Assembly: GCA_963777625.1 (NCBI GenBank) | Contig: CAVZRO010000013.1 | Location: 1 to 64,000 of the forward strand | Reading direction: 5' to 3' | DNA from: DATDIC01 sp963777625 | Lineage (GTDB): Bacteria > Pseudomonadota > Alphaproteobacteria > Acetobacterales > Acetobacteraceae | DNA: 64,000 nt | Shown: one piece after another, positions 18,187-26,911 of the stretch | Layout of the letters: every line of letters starts with the position of its first letter | Numbering within the stretch: the stretch's first letter is position 1 | The notes under the pieces: generated by a model | Told to the model about the DNA's origin: nothing | The model's database searches: none | What the model saw: the letters and a program-made list of their open reading frames with translations, nothing else | Made by a program: the position numbers and the translations under genes

Positions 18187-19622
18187 GCCCGCACGAGATC
18201 GGCGCTCTGTTTGTCCTCGCCGCGCTGATCCTGCTGCTGTCGGGCATGCCGGTGGCGTTTGCGCTGGGCGGCGTCTCGGTGGGGTTCATGCTCGGCTTCA
18301 TGCCGGCGTCCAATCTCGGCCAATTGGCCGAGACGCTGTACGAGGGCATGGACAATTTTACCCTGCTCGCGATCCCGCTGTTCATGCTGATGGGTATCGC
18401 GGTCGGCCGGACGCGGGCGGCGGCGGATCTGTACGAATCGATCTACCGATGGACGCACAAATTGCCGGGGGGAGTGGGGGTCGCCAACGTGATCGGTTGC
18501 GCGATCTTTGCCGCGATGTGCGGTTCGAGCACGGCAACCTCGGCGGCAATCGGCGCCATGGGCATTCCCGAGATGCGCCAGCGCGGCTATTCGCCGGCAT
18601 TCGCCGGAGCGTTGATTGCGAGCGGCGGGACGCTCGGCATCCTCGTTCCGCCGTCGGTCACGCTGATCCTGTATGGCATCGTGGTCGAGCAGTCGATCGG
18701 CCAGCTTTTTCTTGCCGGCATCGTACCCGGCATCCTGTTGGCGAGCCTGTTCGCAATATGGGTGGTCATTAAGGCGTACCACGAGAGCCGCGGCCGGACT
18801 CGCGACCCCGATTTGCGGATTGCCCCGCCGAGGGAGACGGGCGGCGGCGCGGGATTCGGCGGCACGGGATTCGGCGACACAACGGGCGCTGCAACAACGC
18901 TGGCGCTCGATGTCGGACCGGCGGCCGCGATCGCGGTCGATCATTTCACGTGGCGGGAACGCCTGGAATCGCTGCCGCGGCTGCTGCCGTTCTTCAGTAT
19001 CATCCTGGTGGTGATGGTTGCCCTGTACGGTGGCTATGCGACGCCGTCGGAGGTTGCCGGTGTGGGGGCGTTCGCGACTCTCATCATGGTCGCGATCGTC
19101 TACCGCTGTTATCACTGGCACGAGATCAAGAAGATCCTGCTGGACACCGCCGAATACGCCTCCATGATCATGATGATCATCGCGATGGCATTTCTGTTCA
19201 GCTACGTGATGAGCTACCTCTATATCACCCAGAGCGCGACGCAGTGGCTGGTCAGCCTGCCGATGTCGAAATGGGAATTCCTGTTCTGGATCGATATTCT
19301 GGTCATTCTGATGGGATTCTTTCTGCCACCGGTGGCGATCGTGCTGATGATCACGCCGGTCATCATGCCCGGGCTGCTCGCCCACGGCTTCAATCCGATC
19401 TGGTTCGGTGTCAACATGAGCCTGGTGATGGAGACCGGGCTGATCCATCCGCCGGTCGGGCTCAATCTGTTCGTCATCCAGGGGATCGCGCCTGATATCA
19501 AGCTCAAGGACCTGATGATCGCGGTGCTTCCGTTCCTGGCCATCATCCTGCTGTTTATCGGGCTGTTCTCGGTGTTTCCGCAGATCGCGCTATGGTTGCC
19601 GAGCCTGTTCTTTCATCAGTGA
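18183..19622 (+). CDS. TRAP transporter large permease (DctM family) with a Gly-rich loop insertion
   Basis: 479 aa, about twelve membrane segments, the ion-coupled translocation subunit. DctM signatures: GMPVAFALGGVSVGFMLGF, PLFMLMGIAVG, GCAIFAAMCGSSTATSAAIG, GGTLGILVPPSVTLILYG near residue 145, and ETGLIHPPVGLNLFVIQG near the C-terminus. Family members are usually near 425-440 aa. The extra length is a hydrophilic stretch at about residues 200-255 with GGGAGFGGTGFGD and several TR/Ala residues. It lies between membrane helices in the middle of the protein. Confidence 0.93.
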   Translation: MSPHEIGALFVLAALILLLSGMPVAFALGGVSVGFMLGFMPASNLGQLAETLYEGMDNFTLLAIPLFMLMGIAVGRTRAAADLYESIYRWTHKLPGGVGVANVIGCAIFAAMCGSSTATSAAIGAMGIPEMRQRGYSPAFAGALIASGGTLGILVPPSVTLILYGIVVEQSIGQLFLAGIVPGILLASLFAIWVVIKAYHESRGRTRDPDLRIAPPRETGGGAGFGGTGFGDTTGAATTLALDVGPAAAIAVDHFTWRERLESLPRLLPFFSIILVVMVALYGGYATPSEVAGVGAFATLIMVAIVYRCYHWHEIKKILLDTAEYASMIMMIIAMAFLFSYVMSYLYITQSATQWLVSLPMSKWEFLFWIDILVILMGFFLPPVAIVLMITPVIMPGLLAHGFNPIWFGVNMSLVMETGLIHPPVGLNLFVIQGIAPDIKLKDLMIAVLPFLAIILLFIGLFSVFPQIALWLPSLFFHQ

Positions 19623-19996
19623 TTTCGGGTGGCCGCTGGAACGGTTTCACCCAGAGTGAAACCACTCGAGCCACCGTCATTCCCGCGCAAGAGCCTGTGA
19701 GGAAATCGGTTTGCCCCGTTCGGAAGCCGTTCCGAGCAGCCGAAAAGATCGAATTCCGCGTGCGGTTTGCACGATATTGCTCTGGGCCAGTGCTATTGCG
19801 ACAGAATAGAATCCAGCACTGCGACGGCGGCATTGCATTCTAATCTTTCACAAACTCGCAAGCGGGAATCCAGCGACCGCCCGCGCAACCGGCGAGCCCG
19901 GCATGGATGCCCGCCGCGCGGGCATGACGAAGAAAGTCAGCCTCTGAGGCTGATATTGCTCGGTTATGGCCGCCTGGCCGGAAGCCGCTGCCGTCG
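19623..19996. other. Intergenic region with hairpins and repeat fragments, no gene seen
   Basis: 374 bp between the TRAP operon and the convergent suf operon. It has a perfect 8-bp stem (GGTTTCAC-CCAGA-GTGAAACC) at 19643-19663, probably ending TRAP transcription. A second, TCAGCC-TCTGA-GGCTGA at 19937-19953, probably serves suf. Between them are degraded pieces of the dispersed repeats (CATTCCCGCGCAAG; GCGGGAATCCAG; GCCCGCCGCGCGGGC). No open frame here has coding character. Confidence 0.6.
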
Positions 19997-20365
19997 TCAG
20001 ACGTGGAAGCTTTCCCCGCAGCCGCAGCGGCCTTTTTCGTTTGGGTTGATAAACGTGAACCCGGACTCCAATGCCTGCGTCTGGTAATCCATCACGGTGC
20101 CGATGAGGAACAGGCTGGCCTTGCGGTCTATCAGCACGGTCAGGTCCTTGTCGGTCACCACCTCATCCGTCGGCGCGGGCGCATCGGCCCAGCTCATGTC
20201 GTATGATAGACCCGAGCAGCCCTTCGTCCTGACCCCGATACGCAGCAGCTTGCCCTGCTCGCCCTTCGCATAAAGCTGGCGCAGGCGATCAGCCGCTGTG
20301 TCGGTCAGGGTCATCAATGGGGGCAACGGGCGGGCGGGGCGGCGAGTTGCGGTTGTCGTGCTCAT
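19997..20365 (-). CDS. sufA: Iron-sulfur cluster insertion protein SufA/IscA (HesB family)
   Basis: A-type carrier that delivers Fe-S clusters to apoproteins, 122 aa. The three ligand cysteines are at 50 (TKGCSGLSY), 114 and 116 (GRCGCGESF), exactly as in the family. Start chosen at the ATG of MSTTTATRR; the frame is open 36 codons further upstream but runs into sufT. It is the last gene of the suf operon. Confidence 0.93.
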   Translation of the reverse strand: MSTTTATRRPARPLPPLMTLTDTAADRLRQLYAKGEQGKLLRIGVRTKGCSGLSYDMSWADAPAPTDEVVTDKDLTVLIDRKASLFLIGTVMDYQTQALESGFTFINPNEKGRCGCGESFHV

Positions 20366-20388
20366 GATCGGCTCGATATCGCGTTGGT

Positions 20389-20757
20389 TCAGTACATGTT
20401 CAACTGCAGGCGGGCCTCGTCGCTCATGCGGCTCGGGTCCCAGGGGGGATCCCACACGGTTTCCACCTCGCATCCCGTTACGCCGGGCACCGCCATGATC
20501 GCCTCGTGCACCTGCTCGGGCAGTTCCTGCGCGCTGGGGCAGGCGGGGGCGGTCAGGGTCATTTCCACCTTCACCTGCCCGTCGTCACCGATCTCGATCG
20601 CGTAGATCAGGCCGAGTTCGTAGATATTGACCGGTATTTCCGGATCATAGACGGAGGAGCAGGCATCGATCACCGCCTGTTCGGTCGGCTTCGAGGCCAC
20701 CTCACCGTCGGGTGTCCAGGCGGTGTGCGGGACGGCGCCATGCGCCATGTCATTCAC
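20389..20757 (-). CDS. sufT: SUF system Fe-S assembly protein SufT (MIP18/DUF59 family)
   Basis: 122 aa MIP18-family protein. The domain runs from EQAVIDACSSVYDPEIPVNI, through LGLIYAIEI and MTLTAPACPSAQELP with the conserved cysteine, to WDPPWDPSRMSDEARLQLN. Auxiliary factor in Fe-S maturation. I choose the GTG at 20757 because AAGGAGG lies six bases upstream, inside the end of sufU. The ATG at 20748 has no such spacing. It overlaps sufU by eight bases. Confidence 0.9.
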   Translation of the reverse strand: MNDMAHGAVPHTAWTPDGEVASKPTEQAVIDACSSVYDPEIPVNIYELGLIYAIEIGDDGQVKVEMTLTAPACPSAQELPEQVHEAIMAVPGVTGCEVETVWDPPWDPSRMSDEARLQLNMY

Positions 20758-21232
20758 TGCTGGCCTCCTTCGCCCCGTCCAGGGCCGCAATGAGCGCGTG
20801 CCATGGCAGGGTCGCGCATTTCACGCGTGACGGATATTCGTGCACACCGGCAAGCGGTTCAAGCCGTTCCATCGCGCCCTTCAGGGCTTCGTCGCAATGC
20901 GGGCATGCGCCGGTCCGGGCCAGTTCGCGGAATGCCGCGAACATCTGCCGCACGTCATCCGTACCGCGGCCAGTCACCGTCTCGGCCATAAGGTCGGCGG
21001 AGGCGATGCTGATGGCGCAGCCGCGTGCTTCGAACCCGGTATCCGCGATCACGCCGTCCGGGCCGTATTTCACGAACACCTGCACCCGGTCGCCGCACAT
21101 CGGATTGTCGCCGCTGGCAGCCGCGTCGAACGCCGCCGGACGATGGCCGTGCCGTGGGTGGCGCCCATGGTCCAGGATGACTTCCTGGTACAGGTCCCGC
21201 AGATCGTCGAACATCGACTGGTCCGCGCTCAT
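20750..21232 (-). CDS. sufU: Fe-S scaffold/sulfur-transfer protein SufU (NifU N-terminal-like)
   Basis: 160 aa U-type protein that accepts sulfur from SufS. The zinc/cluster ligands are visible: Cys46 and Asp48 in NPMCGD, Cys72 in RGCAISIAS and Cys139 in VKCATLPW. An extra CPHC pair (Cys110, Cys113) lies in the insertion that separates SufU from IscU. The ATG overlaps the sufS stop (ATGA). Confidence 0.93.
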   Translation of the reverse strand: MSADQSMFDDLRDLYQEVILDHGRHPRHGHRPAAFDAAASGDNPMCGDRVQVFVKYGPDGVIADTGFEARGCAISIASADLMAETVTGRGTDDVRQMFAAFRELARTGACPHCDEALKGAMERLEPLAGVHEYPSRVKCATLPWHALIAALDGAKEASSE

Positions 21233-22473
21233 GCGAAGAACTCCCGCACGCGCGCCAACGTGTCGGCCAGGAAGTCGATCTCCTCGCGCGTGGTATAGAT
21301 GCCGAAGCTGGCACGCGCGGTGCTTTCCAGCCCGAAGCGATGCATCAGCGGCTCGGCGCAGTGGTGCCCGGCGCGCACCGCAATTCCCTGGCGGTCCAGC
21401 AGGGTCGCAACATCATGGGCATGTGCCCGGTCGAGCGCGAAGGAAACCACACCACCGCGATCCTGCGCATGCCCCAGGATCGTCAGGCCCGGTATCTCCG
21501 ACAGCCGGGCCAGCGCGTGGTCGGTCAATGCCGCCTCGTGCGCCGCGATGGCGGGGTAGCCGATCGCCTGCACATAATCGATCGCTGCCTTCAGGCCGAT
21601 GCCTTCGATGATCGCCGGGGTGCCGGCCTCGAACTTGTGCGGCACTTCCGCCCAGGTGGAGCGCTCGTAGCTGACCGAGGAGATCATCTCGCCGCCGCCC
21701 AGGAACGGCGGCATGCGGTCCAGCAGCTCGCGCCGTCCCCACAGCACGCCGATACCGGTGGGGCCGTACAGCTTGTGGCCGGTCCAGGCGTAGAAATCGG
21801 CATCGATCGCCTGCACATCGACACGCCGGTGCACGACGGCCTGCGAGCCGTCGAACAGCACGCGGGCGCCATGCGCATGCGCGATGCGGGCGATGCGCTC
21901 CGCCGGCGTGCAGGTGCCCAGCACATTGGACATGTGGGTGATCGCCACCAGCCCCACCTTGCCGTCGGCCAGCAGCGCCTCGAACGCCGCCATATCCAGC
22001 TCGCCAGCGTCGGTGATGGGGGCGACCCGCAGCTCGATGCCGCGCTCGTCGCGCAGCAACTGCCACGGCACGATATTGGAGTGGTGCTCCATGCCGGAGA
22101 TCAGTACCGCCTGGCCCGGCCGCATCACGCCACGTCCGTAGCTGTGCGCGACCAGGTTGATCGCCTCGGTGGAGTTGCGCACGAACACGATCTCATGCCG
22201 GTCGCGTGCGTTCATCAGCGCCGCGACGGCATCGCGAGCGGCTTCCCAGGCATCCGTGGTACGCTCGCTCATCCAGTGCAGTCCGCGATGCACGTTGGCG
22301 TACTGGGTTTCCATGGTGGCGCGCATGGCATCGATCACCACGCGCGGTTTCTGCGCGGAAGCGGCGCTGTCGAGGAACACGAGTGGCTTGCCGCGTACCG
22401 TCTGAGTGAGGATTGGGAAATCCCGGCGCACACGGTCCACATCAAGCAAGACGGGGCGGGTTTCGACGTTCAT
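21229..22473 (-). CDS. sufS: Cysteine desulfurase SufS
   Basis: PLP enzyme that takes sulfur from cysteine for cluster building, 414 aa. The PLP lysine is Lys234 in TGHKLYGPTG and the persulfide cysteine is Cys372 in RAGHHCAEPL. Other SufS blocks are LDSAASAQKP and ERTTDAWEAARD. The ATG at 22473 overlaps the sufD stop by four bases. The longer open frame to 22671 is a shadow of sufD. Confidence 0.96.
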   Translation of the reverse strand: MNVETRPVLLDVDRVRRDFPILTQTVRGKPLVFLDSAASAQKPRVVIDAMRATMETQYANVHRGLHWMSERTTDAWEAARDAVAALMNARDRHEIVFVRNSTEAINLVAHSYGRGVMRPGQAVLISGMEHHSNIVPWQLLRDERGIELRVAPITDAGELDMAAFEALLADGKVGLVAITHMSNVLGTCTPAERIARIAHAHGARVLFDGSQAVVHRRVDVQAIDADFYAWTGHKLYGPTGIGVLWGRRELLDRMPPFLGGGEMISSVSYERSTWAEVPHKFEAGTPAIIEGIGLKAAIDYVQAIGYPAIAAHEAALTDHALARLSEIPGLTILGHAQDRGGVVSFALDRAHAHDVATLLDRQGIAVRAGHHCAEPLMHRFGLESTARASFGIYTTREEIDFLADTLARVREFFA

Positions 22474-23750
22474 GCGGCTTGCCTTTCCCACCAACCGGCG
22501 ACGGCCTGTTCCAGCAGCGCGCGCGCCGGCTCGTTGGTCACGACTTGCAGCGCCTCGTCCAGGAAGGCGCGGACCAGTATTTCGCGTGCCTCGGCTTCCG
22601 GTACACCGCGCGTGCGCAGATAGAAAAGCTGATCCTGGTCCAGTTCGCCCACCGTGGCGCCGTGACTGCATTTCACGTCGTCGGCAAAGATCTCCAGTTC
22701 CGGCTTGGTGTCGATCTCGGCGTCCGGCGACAGCAGCAATGACTGGCTCATCTGGTAGCCGTCGGTCTTCTGGGCCACACGCGCCACCTCGATCCGGCCC
22801 TGGAACACCGCGCGGGAACGCCCGGTGAGTACGTTCTTGACCGCCTGGCGGGAGGCGCAGCGCGGCGCATCATGGCGCACCACGGCGGTAAAGTCGGCAT
22901 GCTGCACGCCGTGCAGAAGCTGTGCGCCGTTCAGATGGACCGATGCATCGGGTTCGGCGAGACGCACATGCGTCTCGTTGCGCGACATGCGGGCACCGGT
23001 GGTCAGCACGAAGCTATCGTATCGGCCGCCACCGCAGATTTCCGCATAGATGGTGGACAGGTGAAACGCAGCATCGGATTCGTCGCCCAGACGCACATGC
23101 TCCAGCAGCGCTTCGTTACCGATGTGCAGCTCGGTGACCGGGTTGTGCAGATAGGCGCCGTCGCCGGAGGAGGTTTCCACCAAGGTCAGTCGGGCCCCCT
23201 TCCCCAGCCGGACCATGTGGCGCGGATGGAGCGCGGCGGGGCGCCCGGTTGCCTGGGTGGCGATGCTGACAAGATGCACAACGCCGGCATCGGTTCCGGG
23301 CGGAACGTCCAGCCACACGCCGTCTTCCGCCAACATGGTATTGAGTGCAACCAACGGGTCACGGTCCGGACGGGTGAGCGTGCCGAAGGATGGATGGTCG
23401 GCGAAACGGTGAAACCGGATGCCGGGCGGCGGATCGGACAGGTCCGGCTGATAGCGTCCATCGATGAACAGGATGCGCGCCCCGATGGCAGGCACGCGGC
23501 TGGCCAAGGCGGCATTGTCGGTGGTCTGGAGCAACGTGAGCGGCTCGGAGAACGAGGCCTCGGCCAGTGGCCGCAGGCTGGTGTATTTCCATGCCTCGTC
23601 GCGCCGGCCGGCGCTGCCGCCGGGTACGCCCAGGCGGCGGAACGCCTCGGCCGCGGAGGCGCGCACCGTGGGGTCTCCGGGCAGGTGGTCCTTCAGCCCT
23701 TCGTAACGGGCGAGAAAGCCGCGCGTGCCGGTGAAGGCCTGGGCCGTCAT
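22470..23750 (-). CDS. sufD: Fe-S cluster assembly protein SufD
   Basis: 426 aa partner of SufB in the SufBC2D scaffold. The C-terminal right-handed beta-helix carries the conserved LSPDAEIDTKPELEIFADDV, CSHGATVGELD with its histidine, and YLRTRGVPEAEAREILVRAF. The N-terminal half is variable, as usual. The ATG overlaps the sufC stop. Confidence 0.94.
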   Translation of the reverse strand: MTAQAFTGTRGFLARYEGLKDHLPGDPTVRASAAEAFRRLGVPGGSAGRRDEAWKYTSLRPLAEASFSEPLTLLQTTDNAALASRVPAIGARILFIDGRYQPDLSDPPPGIRFHRFADHPSFGTLTRPDRDPLVALNTMLAEDGVWLDVPPGTDAGVVHLVSIATQATGRPAALHPRHMVRLGKGARLTLVETSSGDGAYLHNPVTELHIGNEALLEHVRLGDESDAAFHLSTIYAEICGGGRYDSFVLTTGARMSRNETHVRLAEPDASVHLNGAQLLHGVQHADFTAVVRHDAPRCASRQAVKNVLTGRSRAVFQGRIEVARVAQKTDGYQMSQSLLLSPDAEIDTKPELEIFADDVKCSHGATVGELDQDQLFYLRTRGVPEAEAREILVRAFLDEALQVVTNEPARALLEQAVAGWWERQAA

Positions 23751-24497
23751 GCCGCCTGCGCCTCCAGGCCGGCATAGCCGCGAGCTTCCAGCTCGTGCGC
23801 CAGTTCCGGTCCGCCGGAACGCACAATGCGGCCGCCGGACAACACATGGACGCGGTCCGGCACGATATGATCGAGCAGCCGCTGATGATGCGTGATGACC
23901 AGCGCGGAGAAATCGGGGCCGCGCAGCGCATTGACGCCGTTGGCCACGATCTTCAGCGCGTCGATGTCGAGGCCGCTGTCGGTCTCGTCCAGGATGGCGA
24001 GGCGAGGCCGCAGAATCGCCATCTGCAAGACCTCATTGCGTTTTTTTTCGCCGCCGGAAAAGCCGACATTGACGTTGCGCCGCAGCATGTCGTCCGGCAT
24101 CGCCAGCCGCTTGGTCTCGGCGCGCGCCAGCTTCAGGAACTGCACGGCGTCCAGTTCCGGCTCGCCGCGCGTGCGGCGGATGGCATTCAGAGCGGTCCGG
24201 AGAAAATTGGCATTGCCGACGCCGGGAAGCTCGATCGGTGCCTGGAATGCGAGGAATACGCCGGCAGCGGCGCGTTCTTCGGGTTCCATCGCCAGCAGGT
24301 CGTGGCCGGCGTAATGGGCACTGCCAGCGGTGACCTCGTAATCCTCCCGCCCGGCCAGCACGTAAGCCAGGGTGGATTTGCCAGACCCGTTCGGGACCCA
24401 TGAGGGCGTGCACCTCGCCTGACGGCACTGTCAGGTCGATGCCACGAAGGATCGGCGTGCCGTTGACCGACGCACTGAGGCCCTTGATTTCCAGCAT
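23747..24497 (-). pseudogene. sufC: Fe-S assembly ATPase SufC, +1 frameshift inside the Walker A motif
   Basis: ABC-type ATPase of the SufBC2D complex. The frame starting at 24497 reads LEIKGLSASVNGTPILRG to VHALMGP and then derails. The second frame (23747-24361) carries everything from LAGREDYEVTAG through SGGEKKRNEVLQMA, the Walker B region (LAILDETDSGLD) and VITHHQRLLD. Deleting one C at 24392 (a G on the coding strand) restores MGPNGSGKSTLAYVLAGRE, a perfect Walker A, and a protein of about 249 aa. SufC is essential for this pathway, and nothing else in the gene is damaged, so I infer a sequencing insertion. Confidence 0.93.
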
Positions 24498-24498
24498 G

Positions 24499-25974
24499 TC
24501 AGCCCACCGAGCCTTCCAGGCTGACGGCCAGCAGCTTCTGCGCCTCCACGGCGAATTCCATCGGCAGCTCCTTCAATACGTCCTTGCAGAACCCGTTGAC
24601 GATCAGGTTCACCGCGTCTTCCTCGTTCAATCCGCGCTGGCGGCAATAGAACAACTGGTCGTCGGCGATCTTGGAGGTGGTGGCTTCGTGTTCCACCTTC
24701 GCGGTCGGGTTCCGGCTTTCGATATAGGGCACCGTGTGCGCGCCGCACTGATCGCCGATCAGCAGGCTGTCGCACTGCGTGTGGTTGCGCGCGCCGGCGG
24801 CATGCGGCAGCACGCGCACCAGCCCACGATACGTGTTGTTGGAATGGCCGGCGCTGATACCCTTTGAAACGATGGTGCTGCGGGTGTTGCGGCCGATATG
24901 GATCATCTTGGTGCCGGTATCCGCCTGCTGACGGTTGTTGGTCACCGCCACCGAGTAGAACTCGCCCACGCTGTCGTCGCCTTCCAGCACGCAGGACGGG
25001 TATTTCCAGGTGATGGCGGAACCGGTTTCCACCTGCGTCCAGGAGATTTTCGCGCGTGCACCGCGGCAGGCGCCTCGCTTGGTGACGAAGTTGTAGATGC
25101 CACCGCGGCCTTCGGCGTCGCCCGGGTACCAGTTCTGCACCGTGCTGTACTTGATCTGCGCGTCTTCCAGCGCCACCAGTTCCACCACCGCGGCATGGAG
25201 CTGGTTCTCATCGCGCATCGGCGCGGTGCAGCCCTCCAGATAGCTAACATGGGCGCCGGCCTCGGCGATGATCAGCGTGCGCTCGAACTGGCCGGTGTTG
25301 CGCGCGTTGATGCGGAAATAGGTGGACAGCTCCATCGGGCAGCGCACGCCCTTCGGGATGAACACGAAGCTGCCGTCGGTGAACACGGCGCTGTTCAGCG
25401 CGGCGAAGAAATTGTCCCCGGTGGGAACCACGCTGCCGAGATATTGCCGCACCAGGTCCGGGTAATCGCGGACTGCCTCGCTGATGGGGCAGAAGAGCAC
25501 GCCGGCCTGCTTCAAAGTCTCGCGGAAGGTGGTGGCGACCGAGACGCTATCGAACACGGCATCGACCGCGACGTTCGAAGCGCCCGACTCGACGCCGGCC
25601 AGGATGGCCCGCTCCTTGAGTGGAATGCCGAGCTTTTCATAGGTGGCCAGCAGTTCCGGATCGACCTCGTCCAGCGACTTGGGGCCGGAGGTTTTCTTCG
25701 GTGCCGCGTAGTAGTGGATGTCCTGGTAGTCGATCGGGGCGTGCCACACCTTCGCCCAGTGCGGCTCTTCCATCTTCCGCCAGGCGGCGAACGCCTTCAG
25801 TCGCCATTCCAGCAGCCAACCGGGCTCCTGCTTCTTGGTGGAGATCAGGCGGATGGTGTCGTCGTTCAGCCCCTTGGGGGCGACGTCCATCTCGATGTCG
25901 GTCTCGAAGCCCCACTTGTAGCCACCTTGGGTGACGGACTGGACGGCTTCGAGCGTTTCGGTAACGGCGGGCAT
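24499..25974 (-). CDS. sufB: Fe-S cluster assembly protein SufB
   Basis: 491 aa scaffold subunit on which the new cluster is built. Family blocks are GLNDDTIRLIS, PGWLLEWRLKAF, IPLKERAILAGV, GVRCPMELSTYFRIN, YLEGCTAPMRDENQLHAAVVE, and C-terminal CDSLLIGDQCGAHTVPYIES with the catalytic cysteine and YCRQRGLNEEDAVNLIVNGF. It lies one base before sufC and ten bases after the regulator gene, so all are one operon. Confidence 0.97.
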   Translation of the reverse strand: MPAVTETLEAVQSVTQGGYKWGFETDIEMDVAPKGLNDDTIRLISTKKQEPGWLLEWRLKAFAAWRKMEEPHWAKVWHAPIDYQDIHYYAAPKKTSGPKSLDEVDPELLATYEKLGIPLKERAILAGVESGASNVAVDAVFDSVSVATTFRETLKQAGVLFCPISEAVRDYPDLVRQYLGSVVPTGDNFFAALNSAVFTDGSFVFIPKGVRCPMELSTYFRINARNTGQFERTLIIAEAGAHVSYLEGCTAPMRDENQLHAAVVELVALEDAQIKYSTVQNWYPGDAEGRGGIYNFVTKRGACRGARAKISWTQVETGSAITWKYPSCVLEGDDSVGEFYSVAVTNNRQQADTGTKMIHIGRNTRSTIVSKGISAGHSNNTYRGLVRVLPHAAGARNHTQCDSLLIGDQCGAHTVPYIESRNPTAKVEHEATTSKIADDQLFYCRQRGLNEEDAVNLIVNGFCKDVLKELPMEFAVEAQKLLAVSLEGSVG

Positions 25975-25983
25975 CGGCGTGTC

Positions 25984-26439
25984 CTATTCGGCGGCGGGCA
26001 GTTGCGGGCGCACGTGCGTACGGAACGCTCGGGGGATGGATGCTTCCTGCATGTCAGCGAGCGTGATGTTGGTCAGGGCCTGCTGGATCGCCTCATTCAC
26101 CGGGTCCCAGCGGCCGCGCATGGGGCACATCGACTCGACCTCGCAGGATGCGGCGGAGCCATCGACACACGCGGTCAGGGCGATCGGCCCGTCGATGGCC
26201 GCGATCACGTCGGCGATCGGGATGGCGGCCAGGGGCCGCATCAGCCGGTAGCCGCCATGCGCTCCGCGTTGCGAGGCGACCAGGCCGCTGGCGGCGAGCG
26301 CCTTCAGCACCTTGGCGACGGTCGGTTCCGGGATGCCGCTGGCAGCCGAAATCCCGGGCGCCCCCTGCACGTGGTCGGTGCGGGACAAACGCTCCAGTAC
26401 GACGACGGCGTAGTCAGTCAGCTTCGACAGCCTGAGCAT
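25984..26439 (-). CDS. SUF operon regulator, Rrf2 family (IscR/SufR-like)
   Basis: 151 aa winged-helix repressor that probably senses Fe-S status. The HTH is at residues 25-65 (ISAASGIPEPTVAKVLKALA then RGAHGGYRL). Three cysteines follow at 91, 99 and 105 (C-X7-C-X5-C), suitable to hold a cluster. First gene of the suf operon, so likely autoregulatory through the palindrome just upstream. Confidence 0.93.
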   Translation of the reverse strand: MLRLSKLTDYAVVVLERLSRTDHVQGAPGISAASGIPEPTVAKVLKALAASGLVASQRGAHGGYRLMRPLAAIPIADVIAAIDGPIALTACVDGSAASCEVESMCPMRGRWDPVNEAIQQALTNITLADMQEASIPRAFRTHVRPQLPAAE

Positions 26440-26474
26440 GGCAGCGAACCCCGGGCGGATGCGGTTGCAGTAAC

Positions 26475-26491
26475 AGGACCCTATCGGTCCT
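26475..26491. promoter_or_regulatory. Candidate operator of the suf operon: AGGACC-N5-GGTCCT
   Basis: Perfect 6-bp inverted repeat with a 5-base spacer, centred about 44 bp before the start of the Rrf2 regulator gene, where an autoregulatory site would overlap the promoter. The 17-bp size fits an Rrf2 dimer site. The assignment is inference from position and symmetry. Confidence 0.55.
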
Positions 26492-26574
26492 GATTGGTCA
26501 GATGGCGCGACCCGGCGCCGCAGTCAAGTGGGTTATCAGGGGCGCGAGGCGCACTGTTCGGCGCCACCTCTCGT

Positions 26575-26593
26575 ATTTTCTCGTTAAGAAAAT
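26575..26593. promoter_or_regulatory. Inverted repeat ATTTTCT-N5-AGAAAAT upstream of parD
   Basis: Perfect 7-bp AT-rich inverted repeat about 80 bp before the decayed antitoxin gene. ParD proteins autorepress by binding such palindromes, so this may be the relic operator. The local sequence is much AT-richer than the flanking suf DNA, suggesting that the imported piece begins near here. Confidence 0.35.
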
Positions 26594-26671
26594 GGACCGT
26601 TATGCGAATAGAGCTGGTGAGACCGCCCTGCTTTACGATTTATTGGTACCCACAGCGGCCAAACCATGACC

Positions 26672-26888
26672 ATGAGCAGGATACCTCGATCTCGCTTGGC
26701 GACCACTTCACCAGCTTCGTCGACCAGCAGGTTGCGGAAGCAGATATGGTTCCGCGAGCGAGGTTGTCCGTGCCGGGCTGCGCCTGCTTGAAGAGCACGA
26801 AATCAGGCTTAACGCACTTCGCGCAGCCCTGATCGAGGGGGAGGAAAGCGGCGCCGCCGAATCTTTCGACTTCGAGTGCTTCCTTTAG
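26672..26888 (+). pseudogene. parD: ParD-type antitoxin, two frameshifts
   Basis: Reading across three frames gives a typical ribbon-helix-helix antitoxin: TSISLGDHFTSFVDQQVAE, then GRYGSASEVVRAGLRLLEEH, then LNALRAALIEGEESGAAESF to a TAG at 26886-26888. Restoring it needs one extra base near 26680 (joining MSR to NTSISL) and one near 26740 (EGRYGSA). Both losses are single bases. About 73 aa if repaired. It is followed directly by the matching toxin, as in all parDE operons. Confidence 0.75.
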
Positions 26889-26911
26889 GACAGGCGCGGC
26901 CGGCATCCGGG

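Noticed and set aside
24388..24400. Programmed +1 frameshifting as the cause of the ten shifted genes
   Set aside because: The junctions (for example CCC-G-AAC, CTC-G-CTC, GAG-T-TCG, GGG-T-CTG) share no slippery sequence, rare codon or immediate stop. Some original frames run on for dozens of codons.
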